Source: Geotalea sp. SG265 (GTDB taxonomy: Bacteria; Desulfobacterota; Desulfuromonadia; Geobacterales; Geobacteraceae). From it: a stretch of 64,000 nucleotides of DNA. Location of the stretch: the NCBI RefSeq assembly GCF_022808985.1, contig NZ_JAKZFT010000009.1, positions 1 to 64,000 on the forward strand, given 5' to 3'. A program made the translations under genes and the position numbers. This document shows, one piece after another, positions 50,217 to 59,910 of this stretch. The notes under the pieces are model-generated. The model saw only the letters and a list, made by a program, of their open reading frames with translations, ran no database searches and had not been told where the DNA came from. Within the stretch, counting starts at the first letter, position 1. Every line of letters begins with the position of its first letter.

Positions 50217-53200
50217 CTAAGGCAGCTTCGCTCCAAACCGGTCATAGTAGGTTTGAGGGTTGCCCCATACCCAGATAACACCGGAGTTCTTGAGGGCAGT
50301 GAAGGGCGTTCCCGCCCCGACAGCCGCCCAGTCGGTGTCGCTGCCTATCTTTGTGGGGGAAGCCGTGTAGGTGGTGTCTGTGCCAACTACTCCATAAGTA
50401 TCTGCTCCCCAGGCCCACAGGCTCCCATCGGACTTCAAAGCCATGGAGACGGCCCCGAAGATGCCGGTCCCAGTACTGATCGCTCTCCAGTCGGTGTCGC
50501 TGCCGATTTTTACCGGAACGTGCCTGTCGATAGTGGTACCGTCACCCAATTGTCCTTTGTAATTGCGTCCCCAGGCCCACAGTGTGCCGTCTTTCTTCAA
50601 GGCCAGGGTTTGCGAATCTGCAGCGGCAACGGCCGCCCAATTGCTTTCCGTGCCGATCCTGATCGGAGTCGTTTTTGCGACCATGGTGCCGTCACCCACC
50701 TGGTAGTAATAGTTGTAGCCCCAGGCCCACAAGGAGCCGTCTTTCTTCAATGCCACGCTATGGGTATCGCCTGCCGCAACGGCCGCCCAATCGGCATCAT
50801 TGCCGATCTTCACGGGAGTCGTCCTCATGAGTTTGGTGCCGTCTCCAAGTTGATAGCCTGAATTATAACCCCATGCCCACAGGGTTCCATCCCGTTTTAT
50901 TGCCACAGAATGATAAGTGCCCGCTGCAACGGCTGCCCATTCGGCTGTACCGATTTGAACCGGTGATGTCTGGGTGACGCCGGAGCCGTCGCCAACCTGC
51001 CCCAGGCTGTTTTCTCCCCAAGCCCACAGTGTTCCGTCCCGTTTTACGGCCACCGAATGAATTTTCCCAGCTGCAACTGCCGCCCAGTTCGTGCCGTTGC
51101 CTATCTGGGCAGGATTCTCGCTGCTCGTTTTTGTGCCATTACCCAGTTCGCCATTATAGTTAGCGCCGAAGGTCCACAGGGTCCCATCACTTTGCAATTC
51201 GAGGGTATGGGAGTTCTGGGACGAGAGCTGCGGAATGATGCCCGCGGCTGCCGTTGCCGTAATGTTATGTGGGGCGACCACATTGCTGAACGTATATTTG
51301 TTTATGTCGGGCACCGGTGTGCCGTCTATCGTCATTGACGCTATGCTATAACCCTGGTCGGCTATGGCTGTACAGAGGGTCGTTCCGCCGATGGCAACAG
51401 ACGTGGAAGGGTAGCAGGTAATGCTGCCGTTGGCGAAGGGAATAATTTCTATGGTGTTACCCGGCCCGAAGGTGGCAGATATGGTGTGGTTTTGATAGAG
51501 GGCGGCGAATTTATAGGTATCCACCGGCCCAACCGACTTGCCGTCTACGGTTACATCCACGGGGGCGTATCCCGGATCGGGCGTGATGCTGCAGACTGAG
51601 CTCTGCCCCGTGGCGACCCATGTGGGCGAACAGGTAATGCTTCCATTGGTCAGGTCCGGCGCAATGGTCACGGTGTAGGCGGTCTTCAGGGAAGCCTGTA
51701 TATCATGGTTCGCAGTCACATTGGTGAAGGTGTAACTGTTGCGGGCACCCACCGACACGTAATCTACCAGCACATCCCCCACCAGGGTTCCCGGACGTGG
51801 GGTGATGGTACAGACCGAATCGGCGCCGGGATCGACCACTGCCGGAGTACAAACTACAACATCGGCAGGGTATGTTGAGATGGTGTAAACCCTTTTGGTG
51901 GTTGCGCTTATGGTGTGGTTGGCCGTGACATTGGTAAACCGGTAGCTGGTTACCGGCCCCACCGATTGCCCGTCAACGAGGACGTCGGTTAACACATATC
52001 CTGCCGCCGGCGCGATACTGCAGTCGGCATTTCCTCCATAATCGACGGTTTGCGGCGTAACTGTAATCGTTCCGTTTGACATGGGCAGCGCGGTAATCGT
52101 GTAGGTATTTATCTTGAATGTTGCCGAAATGGTGTGATTGGTGATCACGTTTGCGAAGGTATAACTGGTTACCGCCCCGACCGATTTGCCGTCAACCGAT
52201 ACATCGACAACACTGTACCCCGCCTCCGGTTGGATGGTGCAAACGGAGTCTCCACCATAGACGACTGTGGACGGAGAGGCGGTTATGGTGCCGTTGGTCG
52301 TTGGGGTGGTGGTTATGGTGTAGCTGTTGGTGGCACTCCAGGCGCGGATGGCGCTGCCGGGAGTGTGGCAACTCACACTGGAGCAGCTGCTGCCGCTGGC
52401 TGTGGCAGAGGCATAGGTAAAGCTGTAGCCGGGGGCCGCACTTAGGTCATAGGCGTGGTTGCGGTGCAAGGCCTGGTTGGTAATGGTGCTGCCGTCGGTG
52501 GTTGTGCCGTAGTGGCAGACGCCGCAGTTGTAGGCGGTATGGTTGCCGTGGCCATTGGCTTTGGGGGAGGTATCGGGGTAGGCCGGAGGGTTGCCGTGGC
52601 AGCTGTCGCAGGCAAAGGTCCTGCTTGTCCCCCAGACCGGGGTGGAGATGTTGCCGAAGATGGTTCCTGTGGCAACGGACGTGCCGGTACTGTGGCAGTA
52701 AACGTTGAAGCAGCGGCCGGGGAGACTGCCGGGCGCTTTTGTCAGGGGGCTGGACAAACCTGCATATCTGCCGCCAATGGCCACCGAATGATTGGCGAAT
52801 GCCACGTCCACCAAGCCGTTGGCATGCCTGGTGAAAGTGTCCTGCTGGGGCAGCAGGTATAAATTCGGACCGGCATCGGTCGTGGGAATTGCACTTCTAT
52901 TGGTGGTGACAGTTTTCCCATGGCAGCGGTTGCAGCTGTAGCCCAAATGGCGGCCGTGGGAGCCGGTGGCCATGGGGCTGGCCGTCTCTCCATCCCCATT
53001 ATGGCAGCCGGTGCAGTCGTTGGGCAGTGGTGGCCCTCCCCAGGCGACGGAGGCCACATTGGCCGGTGGGAAGGGGGCGGTGGATTTCGTTCCCTGGCTG
53101 TGGCAGTAAAGGCTGTTGCATGAGCCGTAGGGAGTCCCGGGGACCGCATCCCCCGTGTAAACTCCCCCGGCGCCGGGAGCAGGGAAATTGGGATGGATGA

Positions 53201-54635
53201 CAACGTCGATCATGCCGTTGACGTGCTCTGACCCCCGGGCCGAGCTGTTCTCATGGTCCCAGAATTGTATGTGGCACTGGTCGCAGACGCTGTTGTCGGG
53301 ATAGTACGACCGGTAATGGCACATGTTGCAAGCCCTTCCCACCTCGTACTGCAAATGTTTGCGATGGCTGCCGCTTTCCATGGGGGGAGACATGCCGTAG
53401 CGGTGGTAGCCTGCATTGTGGCAGTTGTCGCAACGGGGCCAGTAGGTAGGCCCATCGGTAAATCCGCTGCCGCTGCCGTTGACGTTGGTTTTCTTGAGGT
53501 TCCAGTTGGCGACGGCATAGAGAGCCGGTTGGGTGGGGTCAGTGATCCCCTGGGCGGAGCTGTGGCAGTAGGTGTTGGTACAGGTGCTTCCTGCAGCGCT
53601 GTAGCTCAAGGTTTCTCCTGCGGGGGATGCCACGTCATAGGAGGCGTTTGCATGTGTCGCGGGCCCGGTGATGGTTGTGCCATCCCCTGTTGTGCCGGCG
53701 TGGCACCGGCTGCAGCTCAAGCCGAAGGAATTGTGCCGCGGATGGGCGTTGGCCTTGGGAGCGAGGTTCTCATAGCTGGGGGGATAGCTGTGACAGCCGC
53801 TGCAGGAAAGTCCGCCGGTTCCCCAGACTGGTGTCGAGATGTTGCCCAAAACGGCGCCGGTGGCAATGGACGTTCCATTGCTGTGGCAATAGGTACCTGT
53901 ACACCTGCCAAAGCTGTTGCTCTGGCTTTTGGGAAGGTAGTCGTTCAGCGGGCCGGCATATTGGCCCCCGGGAGTGCCCTTCGGACCATGGAGACTGACG
54001 ATAAGCTGGCGACGGCCTGCGCTGGTGGCATGGGCAAAGGGGTTTTGCTTTCCGGCGTGGTCGGCATGGCACTGGCCGCAGCCGGTTGCTCCCGGATAAT
54101 AGCGGTCATGGGTCTGGTGGCTTCCCGCCGCGCCGGTATCGCCACCCAGCGGTGGCGAACCGTGGCATTGTCCGCATCCGGCTGGGACGGTCAGGGGGGT
54201 AGATCCCCAGTCCGGAGTCTTGCGCTCGAAATGGCAATTGACGTTGCTGCAGGTGCCGAAGGCCGGTGTTGATGTCTGGGGAAAGGCGGAAGTGGCATTT
54301 TTATAGAGAGCTGTGCTGGGGGAGTTGTTGATGTCGGATGAGAGCTTGATGACGCCGTCGGTGTGGCCGGTGACGTAGCCACTACTGCCGGGATGGCAGG
54401 GCTCGCAGGAGGCGGGACTTGCTGGACCGGGCATGTGGGTCCGGTGGTTTCCCGGGAAGCCGCCACTGGTGATGTTCCGGTATGGAGCGTCCAGGGGGCG
54501 ATAATCGTTGGAGGCCTTGACACCGTGGCAGTCGTAGCATTGGATCGCTGCGGACGCTGTTGCCGTCAATGCCAGCAAAATCACCAAAATCAAAAGGGCA
54601 AAGCACTGCCTCACAGCGGTGATGGGAAGACTCAT
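50217..54635 (-). CDS. Multihaem c-type cytochrome fused to InlB-type and RCC1 repeats
   Basis: This 1472-residue exported protein has three parts. After a signal peptide (FALLILVILLALTATASAA), residues about 32-765 hold 19 haem-type motifs: 13 CXXCH and 6 CXXXXCH (for example CSNVNCH, CTGTYCH). Alternating short and long motifs are a known Geobacter theme. Residues about 766-1130 hold five InlB-type/Flg_new repeats of about 70 residues (TVDYGGNADCSI, GYVLTDVLVDGQSVGPVTSY). Residues about 1132-1472 hold about seven RCC1 repeats (KRDGTLWAWGENSLGQVGDG). It is likely periplasmic or extracellular and involved in electron transfer, with the repeats as spacer and binding propeller. GGAGG lies 7 bases before the ATG. 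Whether every CXXXXCH binds haem is not certain. Confidence 0.9.
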   Translation of the reverse strand: MSLPITAVRQCFALLILVILLALTATASAAIQCYDCHGVKASNDYRPLDAPYRNITSGGFPGNHRTHMPGPASPASCEPCHPGSSGYVTGHTDGVIKLSSDINNSPSTALYKNATSAFPQTSTPAFGTCSNVNCHFERKTPDWGSTPLTVPAGCGQCHGSPPLGGDTGAAGSHQTHDRYYPGATGCGQCHADHAGKQNPFAHATSAGRRQLIVSLHGPKGTPGGQYAGPLNDYLPKSQSNSFGRCTGTYCHSNGTSIATGAVLGNISTPVWGTGGLSCSGCHSYPPSYENLAPKANAHPRHNSFGLSCSRCHAGTTGDGTTITGPATHANASYDVASPAGETLSYSAAGSTCTNTYCHSSAQGITDPTQPALYAVANWNLKKTNVNGSGSGFTDGPTYWPRCDNCHNAGYHRYGMSPPMESGSHRKHLQYEVGRACNMCHYRSYYPDNSVCDQCHIQFWDHENSSARGSEHVNGMIDVVIHPNFPAPGAGGVYTGDAVPGTPYGSCNSLYCHSQGTKSTAPFPPANVASVAWGGPPLPNDCTGCHNGDGETASPMATGSHGRHLGYSCNRCHGKTVTTNRSAIPTTDAGPNLYLLPQQDTFTRHANGLVDVAFANHSVAIGGRYAGLSSPLTKAPGSLPGRCFNVYCHSTGTSVATGTIFGNISTPVWGTSRTFACDSCHGNPPAYPDTSPKANGHGNHTAYNCGVCHYGTTTDGSTITNQALHRNHAYDLSAAPGYSFTYASATASGSSCSSVSCHTPGSAIRAWSATNSYTITTTPTTNGTITASPSTVVYGGDSVCTIQPEAGYSVVDVSVDGKSVGAVTSYTFANVITNHTISATFKINTYTITALPMSNGTITVTPQTVDYGGNADCSIAPAAGYVLTDVLVDGQSVGPVTSYRFTNVTANHTISATTKRVYTISTYPADVVVCTPAVVDPGADSVCTITPRPGTLVGDVLVDYVSVGARNSYTFTNVTANHDIQASLKTAYTVTIAPDLTNGSITCSPTWVATGQSSVCSITPDPGYAPVDVTVDGKSVGPVDTYKFAALYQNHTISATFGPGNTIEIIPFANGSITCYPSTSVAIGGTTLCTAIADQGYSIASMTIDGTPVPDINKYTFSNVVAPHNITATAAAGIIPQLSSQNSHTLELQSDGTLWTFGANYNGELGNGTKTSSENPAQIGNGTNWAAVAAGKIHSVAVKRDGTLWAWGENSLGQVGDGSGVTQTSPVQIGTAEWAAVAAGTYHSVAIKRDGTLWAWGYNSGYQLGDGTKLMRTTPVKIGNDADWAAVAAGDTHSVALKKDGSLWAWGYNYYYQVGDGTMVAKTTPIRIGTESNWAAVAAADSQTLALKKDGTLWAWGRNYKGQLGDGTTIDRHVPVKIGSDTDWRAISTGTGIFGAVSMALKSDGSLWAWGADTYGVVGTDTTYTASPTKIGSDTDWAAVGAGTPFTALKNSGVIWVWGNPQTYYDRFGAKLP

Positions 54636-54697
54636 GCTTGTTCCTCCGGAGACGTAACGGCCTGATTATGTGCGTATTAGTTAAATTTTCTTTGTTA

Positions 54698-54726
54698 ATT
54701 AGAATAATGATTGATTGTTAATGCAA
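54698..54726 (-). promoter_or_regulatory. Sigma-70-like promoter of the multihaem cytochrome gene
   Basis: On the minus strand TTGCAT (54726-54721) and TCTAAT (54703-54698) are 17 bases apart in an AT-rich spacer, about 60 bases before the ATG at 54635. Confidence 0.4.
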
Positions 54727-54811
54727 GTGGCGTTCCAAATGGGGGGATAGTTGGGGAAGAAGGCCGCCATGGGAAATTCATGACGGCCACGGTAAAGGTA
54801 GGGGCGCTGTG

Positions 54812-55894
54812 TTAAAAAACCGAAAACTTTAGATATCTCTTGGGATTTTCCTTCAAATCCTTCACCAGCAGGTTCATGTCATCGACCATTTTGTTCATCT
54901 TGTCGTAAAGGGCCTGATCGTTCACCAGCTTGCCGGCGGTTCCCTGGCCGTTGTTGATCCTGACGGCCATATCCTCGAAGGCTTTCACCGAGTTATCGGC
55001 TCGCTCCAGGAGGGCTATTCCCTTGTCGTAGAATTCCCGGTCCTGGAGGAGCTTTCCGAAGGTACCATCGGGGGAGGTGAGTCGCTTCTTCAGTTCCCGC
55101 ACGTCTTCGGCGGCTTCCTTGCTCTGGTCGGCCAGGGCCACCATCTTGTCGTAGAGCTCCCGGTCGTGGAGGAGCTTACTTAGCGTCCCCTCGGACGACT
55201 GGATGTCCTTCATGGTGGCGTCGGTGCGGTTGAGGATGGCCATCAGCCTGTCGTAGGGCTCACGGCTCTTGTTGAGCTTGCCCAGGGTGCCCTGGCCGCT
55301 GTTAGCCGTTTTGGCAAAGCTGTTCAGCTCAGCAGTGAGGCTGACCATGTTGTCATAGAGCTTGGTGTCCGTGGCAAGCCGTCCGAGGCTTCCCTCGCCG
55401 CGGTTCATCTTTTCAAGGGACTGATTGAGCTTGTCGAAGGCCGTGCCCGCCTTCTGCATGACGTCGTCAAGCTTGGTTATGGAGGTGCCGTAGAGACGGG
55501 TCTCCGGCACCTGGGTGATATGCTGGCTGGGGGTGATGTCCACGTATTTCTCCCCCATGAGTCCCCGGGTCTTGACGGTAATCGCCGAATCCTTGCCGAT
55601 CTTCTTCAGGGCGCTCCTTTCCACCTGCAGGACGACTTCCACCTCGTTGGTCTTGTTGGGCTTTTCGAATTGGATATCAGTAACGATGCCCACATCCACC
55701 CCTGCCAGCCAGACCGGGGCACCTACCTTGAGCCCGGCCACGTCGGTCATGATGACCGAAAGCTTCCCCTTGGGGACGAAGAACTTGGTTTTCTCCCCCA
55801 TGAGCAGGATGCCGCCGGCAAAAAAGAGCAGGGCGAAGATGATGAAGATGCCCGCTTTCAGTTGCGACCAGCCGATGTTATCGCTTCGTTTCAT
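54812..55894 (-). CDS. mlaD: MCE/MlaD-family lipid transport protein
   Basis: This 360-residue protein has one membrane anchor (LKAGIFIIFALLFFAGGILLM) and one MCE domain (about 40-130: VIMTDVAGLKVGAPVWLAG, VKTRGLMGEKYVDITP). The C-terminal half is longer than in E. coli MlaD (about 180 residues in total) and carries five repeats of about 38-45 residues centred on GTLGKLxxDxxLYDKM-like sequence. MlaD forms a hexameric channel that binds phospholipids in the periplasm and works with MlaF and MlaE. The gene overlaps mlaF by 17 bases and ends the operon. Confidence 0.9.
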   Translation of the reverse strand: MKRSDNIGWSQLKAGIFIIFALLFFAGGILLMGEKTKFFVPKGKLSVIMTDVAGLKVGAPVWLAGVDVGIVTDIQFEKPNKTNEVEVVLQVERSALKKIGKDSAITVKTRGLMGEKYVDITPSQHITQVPETRLYGTSITKLDDVMQKAGTAFDKLNQSLEKMNRGEGSLGRLATDTKLYDNMVSLTAELNSFAKTANSGQGTLGKLNKSREPYDRLMAILNRTDATMKDIQSSEGTLSKLLHDRELYDKMVALADQSKEAAEDVRELKKRLTSPDGTFGKLLQDREFYDKGIALLERADNSVKAFEDMAVRINNGQGTAGKLVNDQALYDKMNKMVDDMNLLVKDLKENPKRYLKFSVF

Positions 55895-56675
55895 GTTCCG
55901 TCACTTTCTCGATGGTATTATTGACAAAGAGGGACTTGGTGCTGGGAGAGAAGAATTCCTGCGTTTCGACGGCCGGAAACTCCAGCAGCTCTTTTTTTGT
56001 GCCGTCAAAGACCAGCCGTGCGTTATGGAGAAAGGAAAACCGCTGGGAAACCTTGAAAGCGGTATCCATGTCGTGGGTTACCATCAGGGTCGTTTTCCCT
56101 TCTGCCTGCAGGCGCTGCATCAGATTGCAGATGTTGTAGACGCCGATGGGATCGAGGCCAGTGGTCGGCTCGTCGAAGAAGATGTAGTCCGGATTGGCGG
56201 CCAGCGCCCGGGCGATGGCAACCCGCTTTTTCATCCCACCGGACAGCTCGGCCGGATAGAGGTCGATGGTCTGTTCCAGGCCTACGAAACTCAGCTTTTC
56301 CAGGACTATCGCTTCTATCTCCCCCTGGGAGAGCGTGCCCTCCTCGAAAAGGCGGTAGCCGACATTTTCGCCGACGGTCATGGAGTCGAAGAGGGCTCCC
56401 CCCTGGAAGACGATGGCGATCTTTTTCCGCACCAGGATCAGGTCCCGCTGCTTCAGTCGGGAGATCTCGCGGCCATCGATGGTTATTTCCCCTGAATCCA
56501 CCGGCAAAAGTCCCAGGAGCAGCTTGAGAATAGTGGTCTTGCCGACGCCGCTGACTCCGAGGATGGTGCGATTGAGCCCCGGCTCAAGGAAGAGGTCGAA
56601 ATCTCGAAGGATCTGCCGCCCATTGACCGAGTAGCAGACCTTGTCCATGCGTATGCCTTTCTCCAGACCACTCAT
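55878..56675 (-). CDS. mlaF: ABC transporter ATPase MlaF
   Basis: This 265-residue ATPase energises the Mla phospholipid transporter. It has Walker A GVSGVGKTT, Q-loop FQGGALFDSMTVGENV, signature LSGGMKKRVAIARAL, Walker B YIFFDEPTTGLDP and the switch His in MVTHDMD. The FQGGALFDSMTV form is typical of MlaF. The ATG at 56675 has AGGA immediately before it; an in-frame GTG at 56696 is the alternative. It is followed by mlaD in an overlapping arrangement. Confidence 0.93.
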   Translation of the reverse strand: MSGLEKGIRMDKVCYSVNGRQILRDFDLFLEPGLNRTILGVSGVGKTTILKLLLGLLPVDSGEITIDGREISRLKQRDLILVRKKIAIVFQGGALFDSMTVGENVGYRLFEEGTLSQGEIEAIVLEKLSFVGLEQTIDLYPAELSGGMKKRVAIARALAANPDYIFFDEPTTGLDPIGVYNICNLMQRLQAEGKTTLMVTHDMDTAFKVSQRFSFLHNARLVFDGTKKELLEFPAVETQEFFSPSTKSLFVNNTIEKVTEHETKR

Positions 56676-56710
56676 TCCTGCCTTTTCACCTTTCACCCTT
56701 TACCCTTCGT

Positions 56711-57484
56711 TCATCCTCTGAACGCAATAAATATCTTTGCCAGGAAAAAGTCGGTGACGAGAATGGTCACCGATGAAATGACCACCGCTCGCTTGGCCGA
56801 TTCGCCGACCCCTGCCGCCCCTCCCCTGGTGTTGAGCCCCACATGGCAGCCGACCATGGCGATGATGAAGCCGAAGACCGCCGGTTTTACAACCCCTTCG
56901 ATCAGGTCCTGGAAGACCATGAACTGGGGGATCGATTTCCAGTACATGATGATATTTATGTCGTAATTGGCGGCCATGATGTAGCCTCCCACCAGGGAAA
57001 CGGCATCGGTGATGATCGCAAGTAGCGGCATGGCCAGGACGATCGCTTTCAGGCGGGAGGTGACGAGGCGCTTGACGATGTCCGTTCCTTCCACCTGCAT
57101 GGCGTCCACCTGCTCGGTGACCACCATGGTCCCCAGTTCGGCGGTTATGGCCGAACCGACGCGGCCTGCAACCATCAGGGAGGCTAGCACCGGCCCCAGC
57201 TCCTTGACCATGGTGACCGCCACCATTCCTCCCACATAACTGGTGGCGGCAAAGGGCTTGAGCTGGATGAGCGCCTGCAGAGCCATAACCATACCGGTAA
57301 AGAGGCCGGTGAGAATGACGATGAAGAGGGAGCCGACACCGATCTTGTCCAACTGGGTGGTGAAGTCCCGGTAGTAGAAGGGGGGGGTGACGATGGAGCC
57401 AACGGCGCGGACTGAGAGAAAAAAGAGCTCCTGAACCTCCAGGACGAAGGACTTCAGCGTGTTTTCCAAAAACTTAATGGGCAT
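56711..57484 (-). CDS. mlaE: ABC transporter permease MlaE
   Basis: This 257-residue membrane permease has an N-terminal amphipathic helix (LENTLKSFVLEVQELFFLSV) and about five membrane segments. The conserved permease motif reads TVVTEQVDAMQVEGTDIVKR, preceded by GPVLASLMVAGRVGSAITAELG. These mark the MlaE/YrbE group, which moves phospholipids between inner membrane and MlaD. It lies 27 bases after lon on the same strand and before mlaF. No mlaB, mlaC or mlaA was seen in the window. Confidence 0.93.
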   Translation of the reverse strand: MPIKFLENTLKSFVLEVQELFFLSVRAVGSIVTPPFYYRDFTTQLDKIGVGSLFIVILTGLFTGMVMALQALIQLKPFAATSYVGGMVAVTMVKELGPVLASLMVAGRVGSAITAELGTMVVTEQVDAMQVEGTDIVKRLVTSRLKAIVLAMPLLAIITDAVSLVGGYIMAANYDINIIMYWKSIPQFMVFQDLIEGVVKPAVFGFIIAMVGCHVGLNTRGGAAGVGESAKRAVVISSVTILVTDFFLAKIFIAFRG

Positions 57485-57511
57485 TGGTACTTTCAGAGCC
57501 TGGCATTGGTG

Positions 57512-59830
57512 CTATTTCAGAGCCTGGGCAAACGCCTGGCGAACATCTTCGATGAAGATGAAATTCAGTTGTTCGCGCACGTCCTGTGGGATATCATCAA
57601 GGTCCTTTCGATTTCTTTCCGGTACGATGACCTTCTTTACACCGGCGCGACGGGCCGCCAGCACCTTTTCCTTGAGGCCGCCGATGGCCAGTACCCGGCC
57701 GGTGAGGCTGACTTCGCCGGTCATGGCTACGTCCCGCTGGGCTTCCCGCCCGGACAACAGCGAGACCAGGGCGGTAGTCATGGTGATCCCGGCGGAGGGG
57801 CCATCCTTGGGGATACTGCCGGCAGGCACATGGATATGAATATTCATGCCGGTGAATTCCTTGGGGTCGATATTCAGCTCGACATAATTGGCCTCGACGA
57901 AGGAGAGGGCCGCCCGTGCCGATTCCTTCATGATATCCCCCAACGATCCGGTCAGGATCAAGTCTCCCTTCCCCCTCATGCGGCTCGCCTCGACAAAGAT
58001 GATGTCCCCCCCGGTCTCGGTCCATGCCAGGCCGGTGACGACGCCGATGCGGTCCTTCTCCGCCGTGACCTCATCGAAAAATTTCCGTGCCCCTAGAAAT
58101 TCCTCAACCAGCTCCGGGGTGATCAGCTCCCGCGGCGGCTTGTTCTGGGTAATTTCCTTGGCCACCTTGCGGCAGATGCTGCCGATGTTACGCTGCAGAT
58201 TGCGGACTCCAGCCTCGCGGGTATGGTCGCGGATGATCTTGTAGATGGCTTCCTCGCCGAACTTCGGCTGATACTTCGACAGGCCGTTTTCCTCGATTTC
58301 CCGGGGAATGAGATAGCGCACGGCGATGTTTTCCTTCTCCTCATCCGTATAGCCGGAGAGATTTATCACCTCCATACGGTCCTTGAGGGCGGGGGGGACC
58401 GGGTCGAGGATATTGGCGGTGGTGATGAACATGACGTTGGTCAGGTCGAAGGGGACATCCAGGTAATGGTCAGTGAAGGAGAAATTCTGCTCCGGATCCA
58501 GTACCTCCAAAAGGGCGCTGGCCGGGTCGCCGCGGAAATCGATGCCGATCTTGTCCACCTCGTCCAGCATGAAGACCGGGTTGTTGTTGCCGGCACGGTA
58601 GATTTCCTGGATGATGCGGCCGGGAAGGGCGCCGATATAGGTGCGCCGGTGGCCGCGTATCTCCGCCTCGTCCCGCATCCCCCCAAGGGAGACGCGGATG
58701 AATTTGCGCCCCAGGGCACGTGCTATGGAGCGGCCCAGGCTTGTTTTGCCCACCCCCGGAGGGCCGACGAAGCAGAGGATAGGCCCCTTCATCTTTTCCT
58801 TGAGACTGCGGACGGCCAGGTACTCCAGGATGCGTTCCTTGACCTTTTTCAGGTCGAAATGGTCCTGATTGAGCACCTCTTCCGCCTGGTTGATGTCACG
58901 GTTGTCGGTGGTGGACACCTGCCACGGCATGTTGATCAGGTAATCCAGATAGGTCCGCGAGACGCTGTATTCGGGTGAGACCGGATTGATCTTGTCCAGC
59001 CGCTTCAGCTCCTTTTCGGCGATCTTGCGCACTTCTTCGGGCATTCCTGCCGAAAGCAGTTTCTTGCGCAGTTCCTTGATTTCCGCCTGGCGGTCGTCCT
59101 CCTCCCCCAGTTCTTCCTGGATCTGTTTCATCTGCTCCCGCAGCAGGTATTCCTTCTGGGTCTTTCCCACCTTCTTCGTCACTTCCGCCTGGACTTCTCC
59201 CTTGATCTGCAGCCGCTGCACCTCGGCCGTCAGGCTCATGTAGACCTTTTTCAGCCGTTCGATTGGATCGGTCGTTTCCAGGAGCTTCTGCAGATCGTCC
59301 GGCGGAAGGTTCACGTAGAGCGCCACCAGGTCGGAGAGGCGCCCCGGATTATCGATGTAGTCGATCATCTTCATTACATCGTCGGGGAGCGGCCGGCCGT
59401 AGGAGAGGGCGATTTTCAGGAGGGCGTTGAGGCTGGAGACCAGCGCCTCGGAAACCACCGACTTTTCGGCGAATTCCCGCACCTGTTCCACCCGTACCAG
59501 AGGAATTGGTTTTTCCTGGGATATGTCCACAAGTCTGACGCGGGCAAGCCCCTCAAGGACGACCTTTGCGCCCCCTTCCGCCATCCTTGTGAACTGGTTG
59601 ATCTTGCAGATGGTGCCGATTTCGTTGAGGGAGGACAGGAGCCGCTCGCTGGGTTCGTTGCGCAGCTTGAAGAGGGTGATCATGTTGTCGAAGGGAATCG
59701 CTTCCTCGAAAACTGAGATCTCGTCATTGGTGATGAAGAGGGGGAAAACCATGTAAGGAAAGGCGACCATGTCCCGCAAAGGGAAGAGGGGAACCATTTC
59801 CGGCATTCTCAGCGACTGGTTCTCGGTCAT
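57512..59830 (-). CDS. lon: ATP-dependent protease Lon
   Basis: This 772-residue cytosolic protease degrades misfolded and regulatory proteins. It has the N-terminal substrate-binding domain (PLFPLRDMVAFPYMVFPLFI), a coiled coil, the AAA+ module with Walker A GPPGVGKTSLGRSIARAL and Walker B PVFMLDEVDKIG, and a C-terminal peptidase with the Ser-Lys dyad (about S678 in KDGPSAG and K721 in GGLKEKVLAA). The length is normal for bacterial Lon. AAGGA precedes the ATG. It stands between the ABC-F gene and the mla genes, all on the minus strand. Confidence 0.96.
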   Translation of the reverse strand: MTENQSLRMPEMVPLFPLRDMVAFPYMVFPLFITNDEISVFEEAIPFDNMITLFKLRNEPSERLLSSLNEIGTICKINQFTRMAEGGAKVVLEGLARVRLVDISQEKPIPLVRVEQVREFAEKSVVSEALVSSLNALLKIALSYGRPLPDDVMKMIDYIDNPGRLSDLVALYVNLPPDDLQKLLETTDPIERLKKVYMSLTAEVQRLQIKGEVQAEVTKKVGKTQKEYLLREQMKQIQEELGEEDDRQAEIKELRKKLLSAGMPEEVRKIAEKELKRLDKINPVSPEYSVSRTYLDYLINMPWQVSTTDNRDINQAEEVLNQDHFDLKKVKERILEYLAVRSLKEKMKGPILCFVGPPGVGKTSLGRSIARALGRKFIRVSLGGMRDEAEIRGHRRTYIGALPGRIIQEIYRAGNNNPVFMLDEVDKIGIDFRGDPASALLEVLDPEQNFSFTDHYLDVPFDLTNVMFITTANILDPVPPALKDRMEVINLSGYTDEEKENIAVRYLIPREIEENGLSKYQPKFGEEAIYKIIRDHTREAGVRNLQRNIGSICRKVAKEITQNKPPRELITPELVEEFLGARKFFDEVTAEKDRIGVVTGLAWTETGGDIIFVEASRMRGKGDLILTGSLGDIMKESARAALSFVEANYVELNIDPKEFTGMNIHIHVPAGSIPKDGPSAGITMTTALVSLLSGREAQRDVAMTGEVSLTGRVLAIGGLKEKVLAARRAGVKKVIVPERNRKDLDDIPQDVREQLNFIFIEDVRQAFAQALK

Positions 59831-59910
59831 GGGATGTCCTTACTCGCCTTTAAATCAGGCAATTGTGGAGATTCAAAACAATTAAAGAGTATCCAGTTAC
59901 GGAGGGGATG

